Of a stretch of 64,000 nucleotides of DNA, positions 1 to 8,555 are shown in pieces (position 1 is the stretch's first letter; every line of letters starts with the position of its first letter). The stretch covers positions 3,748,501 to 3,812,500 of the forward strand of contig NZ_CP067102.1 in assembly GCF_016616885.1 (NCBI RefSeq), written 5' to 3'. Origin of the DNA: Bradyrhizobium diazoefficiens (GTDB lineage: Bacteria; Pseudomonadota; Alphaproteobacteria; Rhizobiales; Xanthobacteraceae). The notes beneath the pieces are model-generated. The model saw only the letters and a list, made by a program, of their open reading frames with translations. It did no database searches and had not been told where the DNA came from. A program made the translations under genes and the position numbers.

Positions 1-132
1 CGCGCAAGCCCCCGGCTTCGTTCGAAGCATATTCCAGATCAAAACCGCCACGGCATCCGTCTCGAAAATTGCATCCGATACATCACGGAAATTGTCACTT
101 GGACCGCGCCCTGCTGCAGCTCAAGCATCGAA

Positions 133-459
133 ATGAAAACTGAGGAAGCTACGGATAAAAGAGTAAAGAGTTCTCCGTCCGGCATTCGGCTAGATTGGAG
201 TGGAAATCGGACGGGTAACTCGGAGAATGTTGCGCTTCCGACCCGTGAACATTGGTGCGTCAACGACTCACTCGTGGTCGAGCTCGGAGCGAGCATGCTG
301 GCGTTGCTCGATCGCATGTGGCGAGCCGATCCGACAATCACGGCTTTCGTCCCGACGTTAAGGGACGTGGCCGCAGAGTGCAGAAATTATCGCAATGAAG
401 TGGCCGAAATTCGCCGGCATGCACGATCAACAGCAAGGCTGGAGTCACATATCGGCTAG
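133..459 (+). CDS. Hypothetical protein, 108 aa (doubtful)
   Basis: An open frame of 108 codons with an ATG start, no clear ribosome binding site and no family I recognise. The same frame stays open back to the left edge, so the gene could begin outside the window. The middle part (MLALLDRMW and the following EVAEIRRHARS stretch) looks helical. It lies 111 bp upstream of the AlpA-like HTH gene, which belongs to a mobile-element backbone, so it may be cargo or a remnant of the same element. It could also be a chance frame. Confidence 0.22.
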   Translation: MKTEEATDKRVKSSPSGIRLDWSGNRTGNSENVALPTREHWCVNDSLVVELGASMLALLDRMWRADPTITAFVPTLRDVAAECRNYRNEVAEIRRHARSTARLESHIG

Positions 460-570
460 TGTTTTGCGCGGGAACAAACGTGTCGTGCGCGGTGCTTGCC
501 GCGCTGGAGTGTGAAACGGGGGCAATTGTGAGCGCCGCCTTGTGGCGGCGTCTCACAAGGAGAAACTGTC

Positions 571-777
571 ATGCTGAACTCAATATACGTTCCCCCGCCG
601 CGCTACCTGTGCACCAAAGAGGCAGTTCGCTTTCTCAGCCTGTCAGCACGGACGTTGGAAAAGCATCGTACTTATGGCACCGGTCCCCTCTATCGGAAGA
701 TTGGAGGCCGCGTAGTGTATGCGCTTGCGGATCTGCTGGCTTGGGCTGACTCCGGACCTCAAGACTTCCACCTCTGA
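571..777 (+). CDS. AlpA/excisionase-like helix-turn-helix protein, 68 aa
   Basis: A small DNA-binding protein of the HTH_17 (MerR/AlpA-like) type. It has the usual order for the family: an entry helix (YLCTKEAVRFL), a recognition segment (LSARTLEKHRTYGTGP), a wing (YRKIGGRVVYAL) and a closing helix (ADLLAWADSG). The ATG is preceded by AAGGAGAAA, a good ribosome binding site. Such proteins typically sit between replication and relaxase genes in integrative or conjugative elements of Bradyrhizobium and relatives, and a relaxase follows 2.1 kb downstream. It looks slightly short at the C-terminus for the family. It may control excision or transfer of the former element. Confidence 0.72.
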   Translation: MLNSIYVPPPRYLCTKEAVRFLSLSARTLEKHRTYGTGPLYRKIGGRVVYALADLLAWADSGPQDFHL

Positions 778-1451
778 TCCAAGCATCGGGCCGTCACCTG
801 CACGGCGTCGCGATAGGTGAGTGCAAGCAGAATGTAGGGTACAAGTCGTCCTTGAGCTTCGAACGCGCTCGTAGCCAACCGTATTGCTCGTGCGGCGCAG
901 GTGCAAGCCAATGCGAGCGCGTTGCGCCGCACCACCCAGCGACAACCGGCGCATCATTGGGAGGACCGCGCTCTGCGTACCGGCGTTCTCGTGGGTCGAT
1001 TGTGGGGAGTGCAGAAAGTTGAACTATGGGGAGACTGCGGCAAGGACCATCATCACCGTGCCGGCAATTGCACTGCGACGGCAAGCTGGACGGCCTACGA
1101 TTGCGATGGGGCCTGCAAATGTCGTACGTGCTGGTTGCAGGCAGGCGTGGAGGTTGCGCGCTTCGAGCCAGGTATGAGGCGCCTCCACAATCGGCTTCGA
1201 GAAGGAACGCCGCTTGGCAAGCCGTTGAGCAGGAGACTTTCCGCGGAGTCGTGCATCGATTGCATAGAGTTCTCAGATTCGACGCAACGCCTCAACCGGA
1301 ACCGGTTTCGACGAACTTGTAAAACTTGCGCCTCGTGTGTGCCGAGCACGCAGTCAGCGCGACGTCATCTTTGCTGGTCAAATGTTCGAAGCCAGCATAG
1401 CCTTTAACGTGCAGGACGCCTTTGGATCGCGCAAGATGCGTTGTGGGAAGC
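778..1451. other. Stretch without a supported gene
   Basis: About 670 bp between the HTH gene and the IS66 relic. Several overlapping frames of 60-170 codons exist on both strands, but none has a recognisable domain or a convincing ribosome binding site. I read it as decayed mobile-element DNA. Confidence 0.5.
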
Positions 1452-1598
1452 TCAGCACTGCGATGCAAAGAGGTAGCGGGCGAATGGCTCGTTCTTCAGT
1501 ACGTCCTGGACCAGTATTGCCGGCCCGTCCATGCCCTTTCTCATGTGGCTTAGCCCCAGCGCCATGTGCACTTTTGCGCCCGCAGGATTGAACATCAT
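1452..1598 (-). pseudogene. Truncated IS66 TnpB remnant
   Basis: An ATG at 1598 opens a 48-codon frame starting MFNPAGAKVHMALGLSHMRKGM and continuing through LVQDVLKNEPFARYLF. This matches the start of IS66 TnpB, whose usual pattern is a short beta strand, a G.TDMRKG motif and then a QE.L..DPF..  segment. Normal TnpB has about 115 residues, so more than half is missing. It directly follows the broken tnpA. Confidence 0.62.
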
Positions 1599-1699
1599 GG
1601 CGCAATCTCTCCGCTCTCGATCTGCGCTCGCATAGCATCTGGACAACTGGAGCAAAGACACGACCTCCACCAGCCAGGTCAACGGCCACCATTCGCTCG

Positions 1700-2532
1700 G
1701 GCGGACGTACGAGGTTGCGCAGAACCTGCGTCTCCGCTGTGTTGGCGTGTTGGCGCGAGCACGATGTCGGCGAGTTTCGCGCGCTTTTTTTGCTCAGTGC
1801 CAAATTGTACATGGCGGCGGAACAGCAGCCCGGTGACGATCCCGTGCTTGCGGGCAACGGCAGATACCTTGGCGCTCGGCTGCTCGGTTTCCCTCGCGAT
1901 CGCGAGCTTCTCCGCGTCGCTGAAGAAGCGTCGGATGGGGTCGGCGGGCGCCGTCGGATCGCCGATTTCCGCGGCTGTCAAGCTCCTTTCGGGAGTTGAG
2001 TCCCTAACACTAGTGCTAACGTCCGGGCGGGCGGAGGGGTGAAGATGCGCGGGCTAGCCGATGCGACCTCGCCGGTATCCAGTCGGTCACACCATTTGCG
2101 CAACGAATGCGGCGACAGCTTGCATCGCGGCGGCGTAGGCACGGACGCCAATTCCGCTCCAATTCATCGCCTCCACATGCATCGCCCAGAACGCCTGTGT
2201 CGCGCGGTTGCGGAAGTCCGTGCTGACCGAAAGCCGTTGCTGCTTTTACTTTCGCAGCGCTCTTGTTGGTTCTTTCCGGCGCTTCTCGCGGCGAAATTCC
2301 GTCTGATCTTCCGCGAGTTACGTGCGGTGTCTTCGCCGGCAAGCTGCTTCAGCCAACGGCAAAACGTGTTCTCCGCGAGACGCTGCTCACAACAATATTT
2401 GCGGATCCCGAGACCGCTTCGGCGCCACGTGTCGACGTGCAACGACCACCCGCGTTGCGCTTTATTTTGGAAGTGTTTCGGACACCGGAGAATCTCCAGA
2501 GCAGCAGAGAAACCGAAATGGAACGACATCAC
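1700..2532 (-). pseudogene. Broken IS66 TnpA-type ORF
   Basis: Family-typical segments appear in at least three stages. Near 2440-2340 lies a stretch resembling the N-terminal WRRSGLSIRAYCREHGLAENTF segment (here GLGIRKYCCEQRLAENTF). Near 2215-2110 an RNRATQAFWAMHVEAMNW segment is in another frame, followed by stops near 2090 and 2060. Near 1981-1710 the second half (FFSDAEKLAIARETEQP, then SAVARKHGIVTGLLFRR) is again open. At least two frameshifts and two stops separate them, so no functional protein can be made. Confidence 0.66.
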
Positions 2533-2864
2533 ACGAGGGGAAGGTGTGCAGGACTCGAACGCTTACGACGGCTCGACGGCCGGGATTGACGGCAAGATAA
2601 AGCGAGTTGCCTCGCTGCCGGAACTTCGTTCCTAAGTGTTTGTCTGCACATTGTTTTGCCGAGCTCGCCGCGCGTGCAGTGAGGTGGGCCGGGGGCGCTC
2701 CCGACACTTTTCCTTTCGTTTGCAATAGTCCAAGCGGCACCGTACGCAATGTGCGACGAAGGAGAGACCGCAGCGTCTACGCCGACACAGGTATATCTGC
2801 GCTGCTGTGCGACGAGTGTCGTGCGGCTCTTGCTCGGTGTTTTTCGACCCCTGATCGTCGTCTT
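2533..2864. other. Leader region upstream of the relaxase gene
   Basis: About 330 bp with no supported gene. The relaxase frame is open through most of it (from about 2607), but the protein only begins to look like its family after the ATG at 2865. For this class of relaxase the transfer origin often lies upstream of the gene, but I recognise no nic site here. Confidence 0.35.
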
Positions 2865-4985
2865 ATGGCGAGCAATGAAGACGACTTTCGCATCCGCCCC
2901 GGTAAGGTCCCGGATCATGGTAGCGTAGGGACACGTGTGCGTTGGCTTGGAGGGGGGCGCGCACGCCCGGTCAGCTTCCTCGGCGAGGTCCAACAGGCCA
3001 TACGTCGGGCGGGCGGCAACCCGGACCGCTTGGCTAGGACCGGAAAGGGAAGCGGCCGGTTCAATGCGCGAGGCCGAGGCGCTGCGACAGCGCTGACGCT
3101 AATGGACCGGAATGGGTGGAGCCGAGACGGAAGCGGAGTGCGCACACGGGCGCGGCGCGTTGCGGTGAAGGCTCGCGTGGTGAAGTTCAATCCGCAGCGC
3201 GGAGCGGCGCGCAGCCGGCAGTTCGTCAGCGCCAAGGCGGTGGACGCGCATCTGCGCTATCTCGAGCGGGACGGCGTGACGAAGAATGGTGAGAAGGGCC
3301 AGGTCTATTCGGGTGAGCGCGACGTGGAGGATGGCCGCAGCTTCCTCGACCGGGGCCGCGCGGACCGGCATCAGTTCCGCTTCATCGTCTCCGCTGAGGA
3401 AGGGATGGAGCTGGCCGATCCGCGTGAGACCACCCGCAATCTGATGAAGCAGATGGAGGCCGACCTCGGGACCAATCTCGACTGGATCGCAGTCGACCAC
3501 CACAACACCGGTCACCCACACACCCATATTCTGGTGCGCGGCGTCACCGACGACGGCAAGACCCTCAACATCGCCGGCGACTATATCGCTTACGGTATTC
3601 GCGAGCGCGCGAGCGAAATCGTCACACTGGAACTGGGCCGGCAGACCGAGCTTGAGGTGACGAAGCAGCTGGAGCGGGAAGTGGATGCCGACCGCTTCAC
3701 CCGCCTCGACCGGATGCTGATTGCCGAGCAGCAGGGGAAGGAGTTTACCGACCTGCGCCCCGACCAGGACATGCGCGACACGTTCCGCCAGAACCGCGCG
3801 CTACTGATCGAGCGGGCGCGCAAACTGGAGCGCATGGGACTGGCGACGGAGATCGAAACCGGCCGATGGATCGTATCGCCCAAGGCGGAGCCGGTGCTGC
3901 GGGAGCTTGGCGAGCGCGGCGACATCATCAAGACCATGCACCGGGCACTGGAGCGCGAAGGTTTGGCGGAGGACCGCCATCCGGCGCGCTACGTCCTGCA
4001 CCGCGAGAACGCGACCGAGCGCATCGTTGGCCGCGTGCTCGACAAGGGGCTTGGCGGCGACGAGATGGGCGAGCGGGTCCGGCTGGTGATCGATGGCGTG
4101 GATGGGCGCGTGCATCACATCGAGATGGATGCCGCCCGCGCCGAGGAAATCGGTCGGGGCATGATTGTCGTGGCCGGCTCTGCCCCTCCCGGGCCACGCG
4201 CGGCGGACCGCAACATCATCGACGTCGCAGGTCAAGAAGGCGTCTATCGCCCGTCCGAGCATCTGGAGCGGGCGCGAGCGGCCATCGACCGCATCGGCTG
4301 CGACCCGGAGGCCTTCGTTCGCTCCCATGTCCGCCGGCTGGAGGCGCTGCGTCGTGCCGGCCATGCGGAGCGGATCGACGCGGATCGCTGGCATGTCCCC
4401 GCCGATCTCCCCGAGCGCGGTCAAGCCTACGATCTCGCACGGGACTGCGCGAACATTCGAATAAGCGTCCTGTCGTCTACCGGCCTTGACCAGCAGATCG
4501 GGCATGACGGAGCGACCTGGCTCGACCGCGAGCTGGTTTCCCGCGAGCGCATCGCGCTCGCCGGCGAGGGGTTCGGGCTGGAGGTAAGGGCAGCGCTGGA
4601 TCAACGCAGACGTGCCCTTGTGGACGCGGGCCGCGTTACCGACCTCGGTAACGGCCACGTCCGGGCGCCAAAGGACCTGATACAGCGGCTTGAGGCCGCC
4701 GACATCGAACGAGCCGGCAAGGTGCTCGCCGCCGAACGCGGATTGCAATGGCGGCCCGCTGTTCCCGGCAACTACGTCACCGGCCAGCTTGTCGGCTCCA
4801 CCCAACTATCCAGCGGTCGGTTCGCCATCATTGAAACCCGAAGCGGCGATGGCGGCCTCGGCTTCAGTCTCGTGCCGTGGCAGCCCGTGCTCAACAACCG
4901 CATCGGGCAGCACATCTCCGGCCTCATGCGCAATGATGGCGGCATCGAGTGGAGCTTGGGCAGAAAGCGTGGCCTGGGATTGTGA
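2865..4985 (+). CDS. Relaxase/mobilisation nuclease, VirD2-like with DUF3363 domain
   Basis: A 706-aa DNA relaxase that would nick one strand at an origin of transfer and pilot it during conjugation. The N-terminal relaxase domain (about residues 95-260) shows the tyrosine region (HLRYLERDG, about residue 130) and the metal-binding histidine motif (HHNTGHPHTHILVRG, about residues 209-223). The rest (about 300-706) is the DUF3363 C-terminal domain, including the conserved TWLDREL segment. The ATG at 2865 is chosen because upstream in-frame sequence is unlike the family, although the frame is open further upstream. The length is normal for the family. No coupling protein (TraG/VirD4) or type IV secretion gene is near, so it can only act in trans or on a small mobilisable element. 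Confidence 0.87.
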   Translation: MASNEDDFRIRPGKVPDHGSVGTRVRWLGGGRARPVSFLGEVQQAIRRAGGNPDRLARTGKGSGRFNARGRGAATALTLMDRNGWSRDGSGVRTRARRVAVKARVVKFNPQRGAARSRQFVSAKAVDAHLRYLERDGVTKNGEKGQVYSGERDVEDGRSFLDRGRADRHQFRFIVSAEEGMELADPRETTRNLMKQMEADLGTNLDWIAVDHHNTGHPHTHILVRGVTDDGKTLNIAGDYIAYGIRERASEIVTLELGRQTELEVTKQLEREVDADRFTRLDRMLIAEQQGKEFTDLRPDQDMRDTFRQNRALLIERARKLERMGLATEIETGRWIVSPKAEPVLRELGERGDIIKTMHRALEREGLAEDRHPARYVLHRENATERIVGRVLDKGLGGDEMGERVRLVIDGVDGRVHHIEMDAARAEEIGRGMIVVAGSAPPGPRAADRNIIDVAGQEGVYRPSEHLERARAAIDRIGCDPEAFVRSHVRRLEALRRAGHAERIDADRWHVPADLPERGQAYDLARDCANIRISVLSSTGLDQQIGHDGATWLDRELVSRERIALAGEGFGLEVRAALDQRRRALVDAGRVTDLGNGHVRAPKDLIQRLEAADIERAGKVLAAERGLQWRPAVPGNYVTGQLVGSTQLSSGRFAIIETRSGDGGLGFSLVPWQPVLNNRIGQHISGLMRNDGGIEWSLGRKRGLGL

Positions 4986-5369
4986 GCAGAAGAGCAGGCC
5001 TTGCTAGCTTGCAGCCAAGCGTGCCGGACCAGCGCCATCCGGTCAAGGCTGGCGCGTTCCGCACCACCGCTTCGCGGCTTGCGGTCTTGACCGGATGGCG
5101 CCGGCCCGGCAGGGGCTTGCCAAGCACTTAGCACTTAATGAGAAGCGGAAACGCTTCCTCATCCCGACAGGGGCTTCGAGAGAAATGCGGCGTCGCCACG
5201 TTGCTCAGCTTCGCACGCCCAAAGGTCGTCATCAGGCCCATCGACGGCGGGCACCAGGAGGTTAAATTTACAATCTATCGGTGCTAAGCTCATACTGAGC
5301 GAAAAACCGGATTCGTAGTTTGGGCGGTCCACGCTGCCTCACCGAGCAAATCGGGCGTGGGAGGATACA
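4986..5369. other. Intergenic region with hairpins after the relaxase
   Basis: 384 bp without a gene. It holds a 16-bp perfect inverted repeat (5032-5047 with 5086-5101) and a second, compact hairpin at 5138-5162. No T-run follows either one, so neither is a textbook terminator. The right part should carry the promoter of the histidine kinase gene that starts at 5370. Confidence 0.5.
5032..5101. repeat. Large inverted repeat downstream of the relaxase
   Basis: Arms GCGCCATCCGGTCAAG (5032-5047) and CTTGACCGGATGGCGC (5086-5101) are perfect 16-bp complements around a 38-bp loop. Complementarity continues outward for about ten more bases with two mismatches that would be G-U pairs in minus-strand RNA. 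Position next to a relaxase makes an oriT-type structure or an element end possible. A bidirectional transcription stop is the plainer alternative. Confidence 0.6.
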
Positions 5370-7229
5370 TTGGCCGGAAGGTGGCTTGCAGCCGCATGGC
5401 TTTTCTTGGCGGCAGTCGTTGCGACGGCGATTTCTGCCGCCGCTGCAGATGGCGCTAGTCCAGAGCTAAAGCGTATCGTCATCTTCAATTCGTATGGCCA
5501 AAACTTCAAGCCGTGGCGGGACTACTCGACGGCGCTTCGACAAGAACTCGAGCGTCAATCGCGCTGGCCGATCGACATCCAGGATTTCTCCGTCGCAACG
5601 GCCCGCTTTGAAGATCGGAACGTGGAAGCTGAATTCGCGGACTATCTGCGCGCATTGTTCGCGCGCGGCGCCCCCGACCTCATCGTTGCCCTGGGAGGCC
5701 CGGCGGCCATGTTCGTCCAGCGAAATCGGCAGCAACTGTTTCCGTCCACCCCGATGGTGATGACGGCCGTCGAGGAGCGGCGGGTCCAACGTTCCGCGCT
5801 GACGGACAAGGATGCTGTCGTCGCCGTGAAGCAGGACGTCCCCGCGCTGTTTGGCAATATCGTCAGGCTGCTGCCCGCGACCAGAATGATTGCAGTCGTG
5901 GTTGGCGATTCTCCGAACGAGCGCTTCTGGCAAAGTGAGATCGGCAAGGAGCTTGAACCGGTTCTGCCGAACGTGCGCTTGCTGTTCTGGAATCGACTTT
6001 CATTTCCCGACATTTTGAAGGAGGCGGCTCGCCTTCCGCCGGACAGTGCGATCTTCTGGGCCCCGCTCCAGGTGGATGCGACCGGCGCAAGCCACGAGGG
6101 CGAGCAGGCGCTGAGGGAGCTCCATGCAGTTGCCAATGCGCCGATCTTTTCCTACGACGAAGCGTTCTTTGGCGGCGAGACCGTCGGCGGCCCGATGACA
6201 TCCGCGTTCGACAGTGCCCGGAAGACGTCAAGGGCCGTGGTCCGGATCCTGGGCGGCGAGAGGCCGTCCGACATCAAGATCCCGACCCTCGAATATGGTC
6301 CGGCAAAGTATGATTGGCGGCAGCTCAGGCGCTGGAGCATTGCTGAAAGCGGCCTGCCACCTGGCAGCGAGGTCTACTTTCGTGACCCCTCACCATGGGA
6401 GACCTATCGCTGGCAGATACTCCTCATTGCATCCGTCATCCTGGTGCAGGCGGCTCTCATCAGCATCCTCGTCCACGAGCGACGCGGCCGCCTCAAGGCG
6501 GAGGTGCAGGCCCGGCGCCAGTCCGCGGAGCTCGCCCATGTCAATCGCTACACGATGGCGGGCGAACTCACCGCATCGATCGCGCACGAGCTGAATCAGC
6601 CGCTTGGCGCCATCCTGACGAATGCCGAAAGCGCGGCATTGATGCTTCGGTCGCCGAATCCAGACTTAAATGAATTGAACGAGATCATTGAGGACATCAG
6701 ACGTGACGACGCGCGGGCGAGCGAAGTCATCGTGCATCTTCGGAGTCTGCTCAAGAAGGCGCCGTTCGAGGAGAAGGAGCTGGACCTCAATGACGTTCTC
6801 GAGGAAACCGTGACCTTTCTTGCGCCATTGGCGACGGCCCGAAAAGTCGAGCTCGATGCCGTGACGCATTTGACGCTGCTTCCGATCAAAGGCGACCGAA
6901 TTCAGCTCCAGCAGGTCATCACAAATCTGGTCGTGAACGCGATGGATGCCGTCACCGGCTCCGCCGGCAACGTCCGCAAAGTGGACATCGAGGCTGTACG
7001 TGCCGGCAACCGGGCCGAAGTTTCCATCAGAGACTACGGTCCGGGCATTCCGGTTGACCAGCTCAAACGGGTGTTCGAGCCGTTCTTCACCACCAAGCCA
7101 GAGGGCATGGGCATGGGGCTGGCGATTGCCCGGACCATCGTCGAAGCCCACAATGGCCGGATCACTGCGGAAAATCAGTCCGGTGGAGGGGCTCAGCTTC
7201 GAATCAGCCTGCCGTTGTCGACGGCATAA
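5370..7229 (+). CDS. Sensor histidine kinase with periplasmic ABC-substrate-binding-like sensor
   Basis: A 619-aa membrane kinase. Residues 1-27 form a signal peptide. About 33-320 resemble the ABC-type substrate-binding (ABC_sub_bind) fold used as an extracellular sensor. A transmembrane helix lies at about 347-370. The HisKA domain carries phospho-acceptor His406 in the motif HELNQPLGAILTN. The HATPase domain shows an N box (TNLVVNAMDA, about 518-527), a DYGPGIP G1 box (about 556) and GMGMGLAIA (about 580). The start is TTG, supported by GGGAGGATAC just upstream; no in-frame ATG exists before the sensor domain. No response regulator gene follows, so the partner is encoded elsewhere. The orphan FixJ-like regulators at 21.1-22.3 kb are candidates by kinase class only. 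Confidence 0.85.
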   Translation: MAGRWLAAAWLFLAAVVATAISAAAADGASPELKRIVIFNSYGQNFKPWRDYSTALRQELERQSRWPIDIQDFSVATARFEDRNVEAEFADYLRALFARGAPDLIVALGGPAAMFVQRNRQQLFPSTPMVMTAVEERRVQRSALTDKDAVVAVKQDVPALFGNIVRLLPATRMIAVVVGDSPNERFWQSEIGKELEPVLPNVRLLFWNRLSFPDILKEAARLPPDSAIFWAPLQVDATGASHEGEQALRELHAVANAPIFSYDEAFFGGETVGGPMTSAFDSARKTSRAVVRILGGERPSDIKIPTLEYGPAKYDWRQLRRWSIAESGLPPGSEVYFRDPSPWETYRWQILLIASVILVQAALISILVHERRGRLKAEVQARRQSAELAHVNRYTMAGELTASIAHELNQPLGAILTNAESAALMLRSPNPDLNELNEIIEDIRRDDARASEVIVHLRSLLKKAPFEEKELDLNDVLEETVTFLAPLATARKVELDAVTHLTLLPIKGDRIQLQQVITNLVVNAMDAVTGSAGNVRKVDIEAVRAGNRAEVSIRDYGPGIPVDQLKRVFEPFFTTKPEGMGMGLAIARTIVEAHNGRITAENQSGGGAQLRISLPLSTA

Positions 7230-7274
7230 ATTTCCAGGGACGCTGATTCCCCTCGCTGAACATGCGGAGGGCGC

Positions 7275-7382
7275 CTAAGCGTCGATCGGTTCGTTTGGGA
7301 GATGATGCTCATGCCATACGGCGTTGAGAATGCCGAAAGCACTGGCAAAGGCGACACCGAGAATCCAGGTTAAGTACCACAT
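7275..7382 (-). CDS. cydX: Cytochrome bd oxidase small subunit CydX, 35 aa
   Basis: A 35-residue single-helix membrane protein beginning MWYLTWILGVAFASAFGI and ending in a short charged tail. The MWY.xWILG start and the AFG..NA.W pattern are diagnostic of CydX/YbgT, the small subunit that stabilises the haems of cytochrome bd. It starts 9 bp after the cydB stop on the same strand, the usual operon position. No overlapping gene competes for this strand. Confidence 0.9.
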   Translation of the reverse strand: MWYLTWILGVAFASAFGILNAVWHEHHLPNEPIDA

Positions 7383-7391
7383 TGTGTGTCC

Positions 7392-8546
7392 TCAATAGAA
7401 ACCCGACGAGTTGCGCTCTATATCGCTTTCGGTCACGGAGCCGCGCAGCGCCGCGTAGACGACTGCGGTGTAGCAAAGAACGATCGGCAGGAAAATCAGC
7501 GTAGCCAGCAACATCACGAACAATGTGAGCTGGCTCGATGACGCGTCCCAAACGGTCAGGCTCGCCATCGGCGCAATATTCGACGGCATCAGGAACGGAA
7601 ACATGCTCACGCCGGCCGTGGCAACGATGCCGAAGATGCCGAGCGCACTGGCAATGAAGGCCAGTCCCGATCTGCGAAGCCTGGTCAGCAACAGTATCAA
7701 GACCGGTCCGGCGATGCCGATACAGGGCGCCAGGATCATCCAGGGGTGGGCTGCATAGTTCGCGAACCATTGGCCAGGCTGGCGAGACACCGTCTTGAGC
7801 AGCGGATTCGATGGCCCGGCACCTGCCACCGTGCTGGTGATGGCATAACCGTCGATCCCGATCCACACCCACAATCCGGCCAACAGGAAGAGCCCGATCG
7901 TGACGGCGGCTCCGGTCCCGATCAGCTCTCGCGCCCGTTTGCGAACGGCGCCGTCGGTCTTCAGCGTCAGGTAGACTGCGCCGTGGGTGGCCAGCATCGC
8001 GGCGGAGACAAGACCACAGAGCAGCCCGAACGGATTGAGCAGCTCAAACAGCCCGCTTCCCTCATAGAAGATCCGCAGGTCGGAATCGATCCGGAAGGGC
8101 ACCCCTTGCAGCAAATTGCCGAATGCCACCCCAAACACCACGCTTGGCACCAATCCGCCTGCGAAGAGGGCGTAGTCCCAGAATGACCTCCAACGCGTGT
8201 CGGCGACCTTGTTGCGGAATTCAAAGCCGACCGGGCGCAGGATGAGCGTCGCAAGAACCAGGAACATGGCGATGTAGAAGCCCGAAAACGACGCCGCATA
8301 AACCGGCGGCCAGGCGGCGAAGATCGCGCCGCCGCCGAGGATCAGCCAAACCTGGTTGCCGTCCCAGAACGGCCCAACCGCGTTGATCGTCACCCGCCGC
8401 TCAATGTCGGTGCGGGCGACGAACGGCAGCAGCATCGCCACTCCGAGGTCGAAGCCATCCATGATCGCGAAGCCAATCAGCAACACACCCAGGAACAGCC
8501 ACCACACCAGGCGAAGGATTTCGTAGTCGATCGGGATTGTTGTCAT
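7392..8546 (-). CDS. cydB: Cytochrome bd ubiquinol oxidase subunit II
   Basis: A 384-aa integral membrane protein, the partner of CydA in the quinol-oxidising, oxygen-reducing bd oxidase of the cytoplasmic membrane. The N-terminal region has the family pattern IMDGFDLGVAMLLPF and the following GPFWDGNQVWLI motif, with about eight to nine hydrophobic helices over the length. It lies 9 bp after cydA and 9 bp before cydX on the minus strand, so the three are co-transcribed. A FixK box upstream of the operon predicts induction at low oxygen, as is usual for this high-affinity oxidase. Confidence 0.96.
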   Translation of the reverse strand: MTTIPIDYEILRLVWWLFLGVLLIGFAIMDGFDLGVAMLLPFVARTDIERRVTINAVGPFWDGNQVWLILGGGAIFAAWPPVYAASFSGFYIAMFLVLATLILRPVGFEFRNKVADTRWRSFWDYALFAGGLVPSVVFGVAFGNLLQGVPFRIDSDLRIFYEGSGLFELLNPFGLLCGLVSAAMLATHGAVYLTLKTDGAVRKRARELIGTGAAVTIGLFLLAGLWVWIGIDGYAITSTVAGAGPSNPLLKTVSRQPGQWFANYAAHPWMILAPCIGIAGPVLILLLTRLRRSGLAFIASALGIFGIVATAGVSMFPFLMPSNIAPMASLTVWDASSSQLTLFVMLLATLIFLPIVLCYTAVVYAALRGSVTESDIERNSSGFY

Positions 8547-8555
8547 GCGCGCACC

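Larger units (their letters stand above)
1452..2532 (-). mobile_element. IS66-family insertion sequence relic
   Basis: Reading leftwards on the minus strand, pieces of the IS66 accessory genes tnpA and tnpB follow each other in the right order, but in different frames and with in-frame stops. No terminal inverted repeats were identified, and the large tnpC transposase that should follow is absent. The element is therefore dead and truncated. It lies between two genes of a conjugative-type element, consistent with decay of that element. Confidence 0.68.

Noticed and set aside
3801..4805. A 334-codon minus-strand frame inside the relaxase gene
   Set aside because: The relaxase and DUF3363 motifs on the plus strand are convincing; the antisense frame has no domain.
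5138..5162. Hairpin read as an intrinsic terminator of the relaxase gene
   Set aside because: No U-tract follows; the sequence after the stem is ATCCCGACAG. Kept only as a structural observation.
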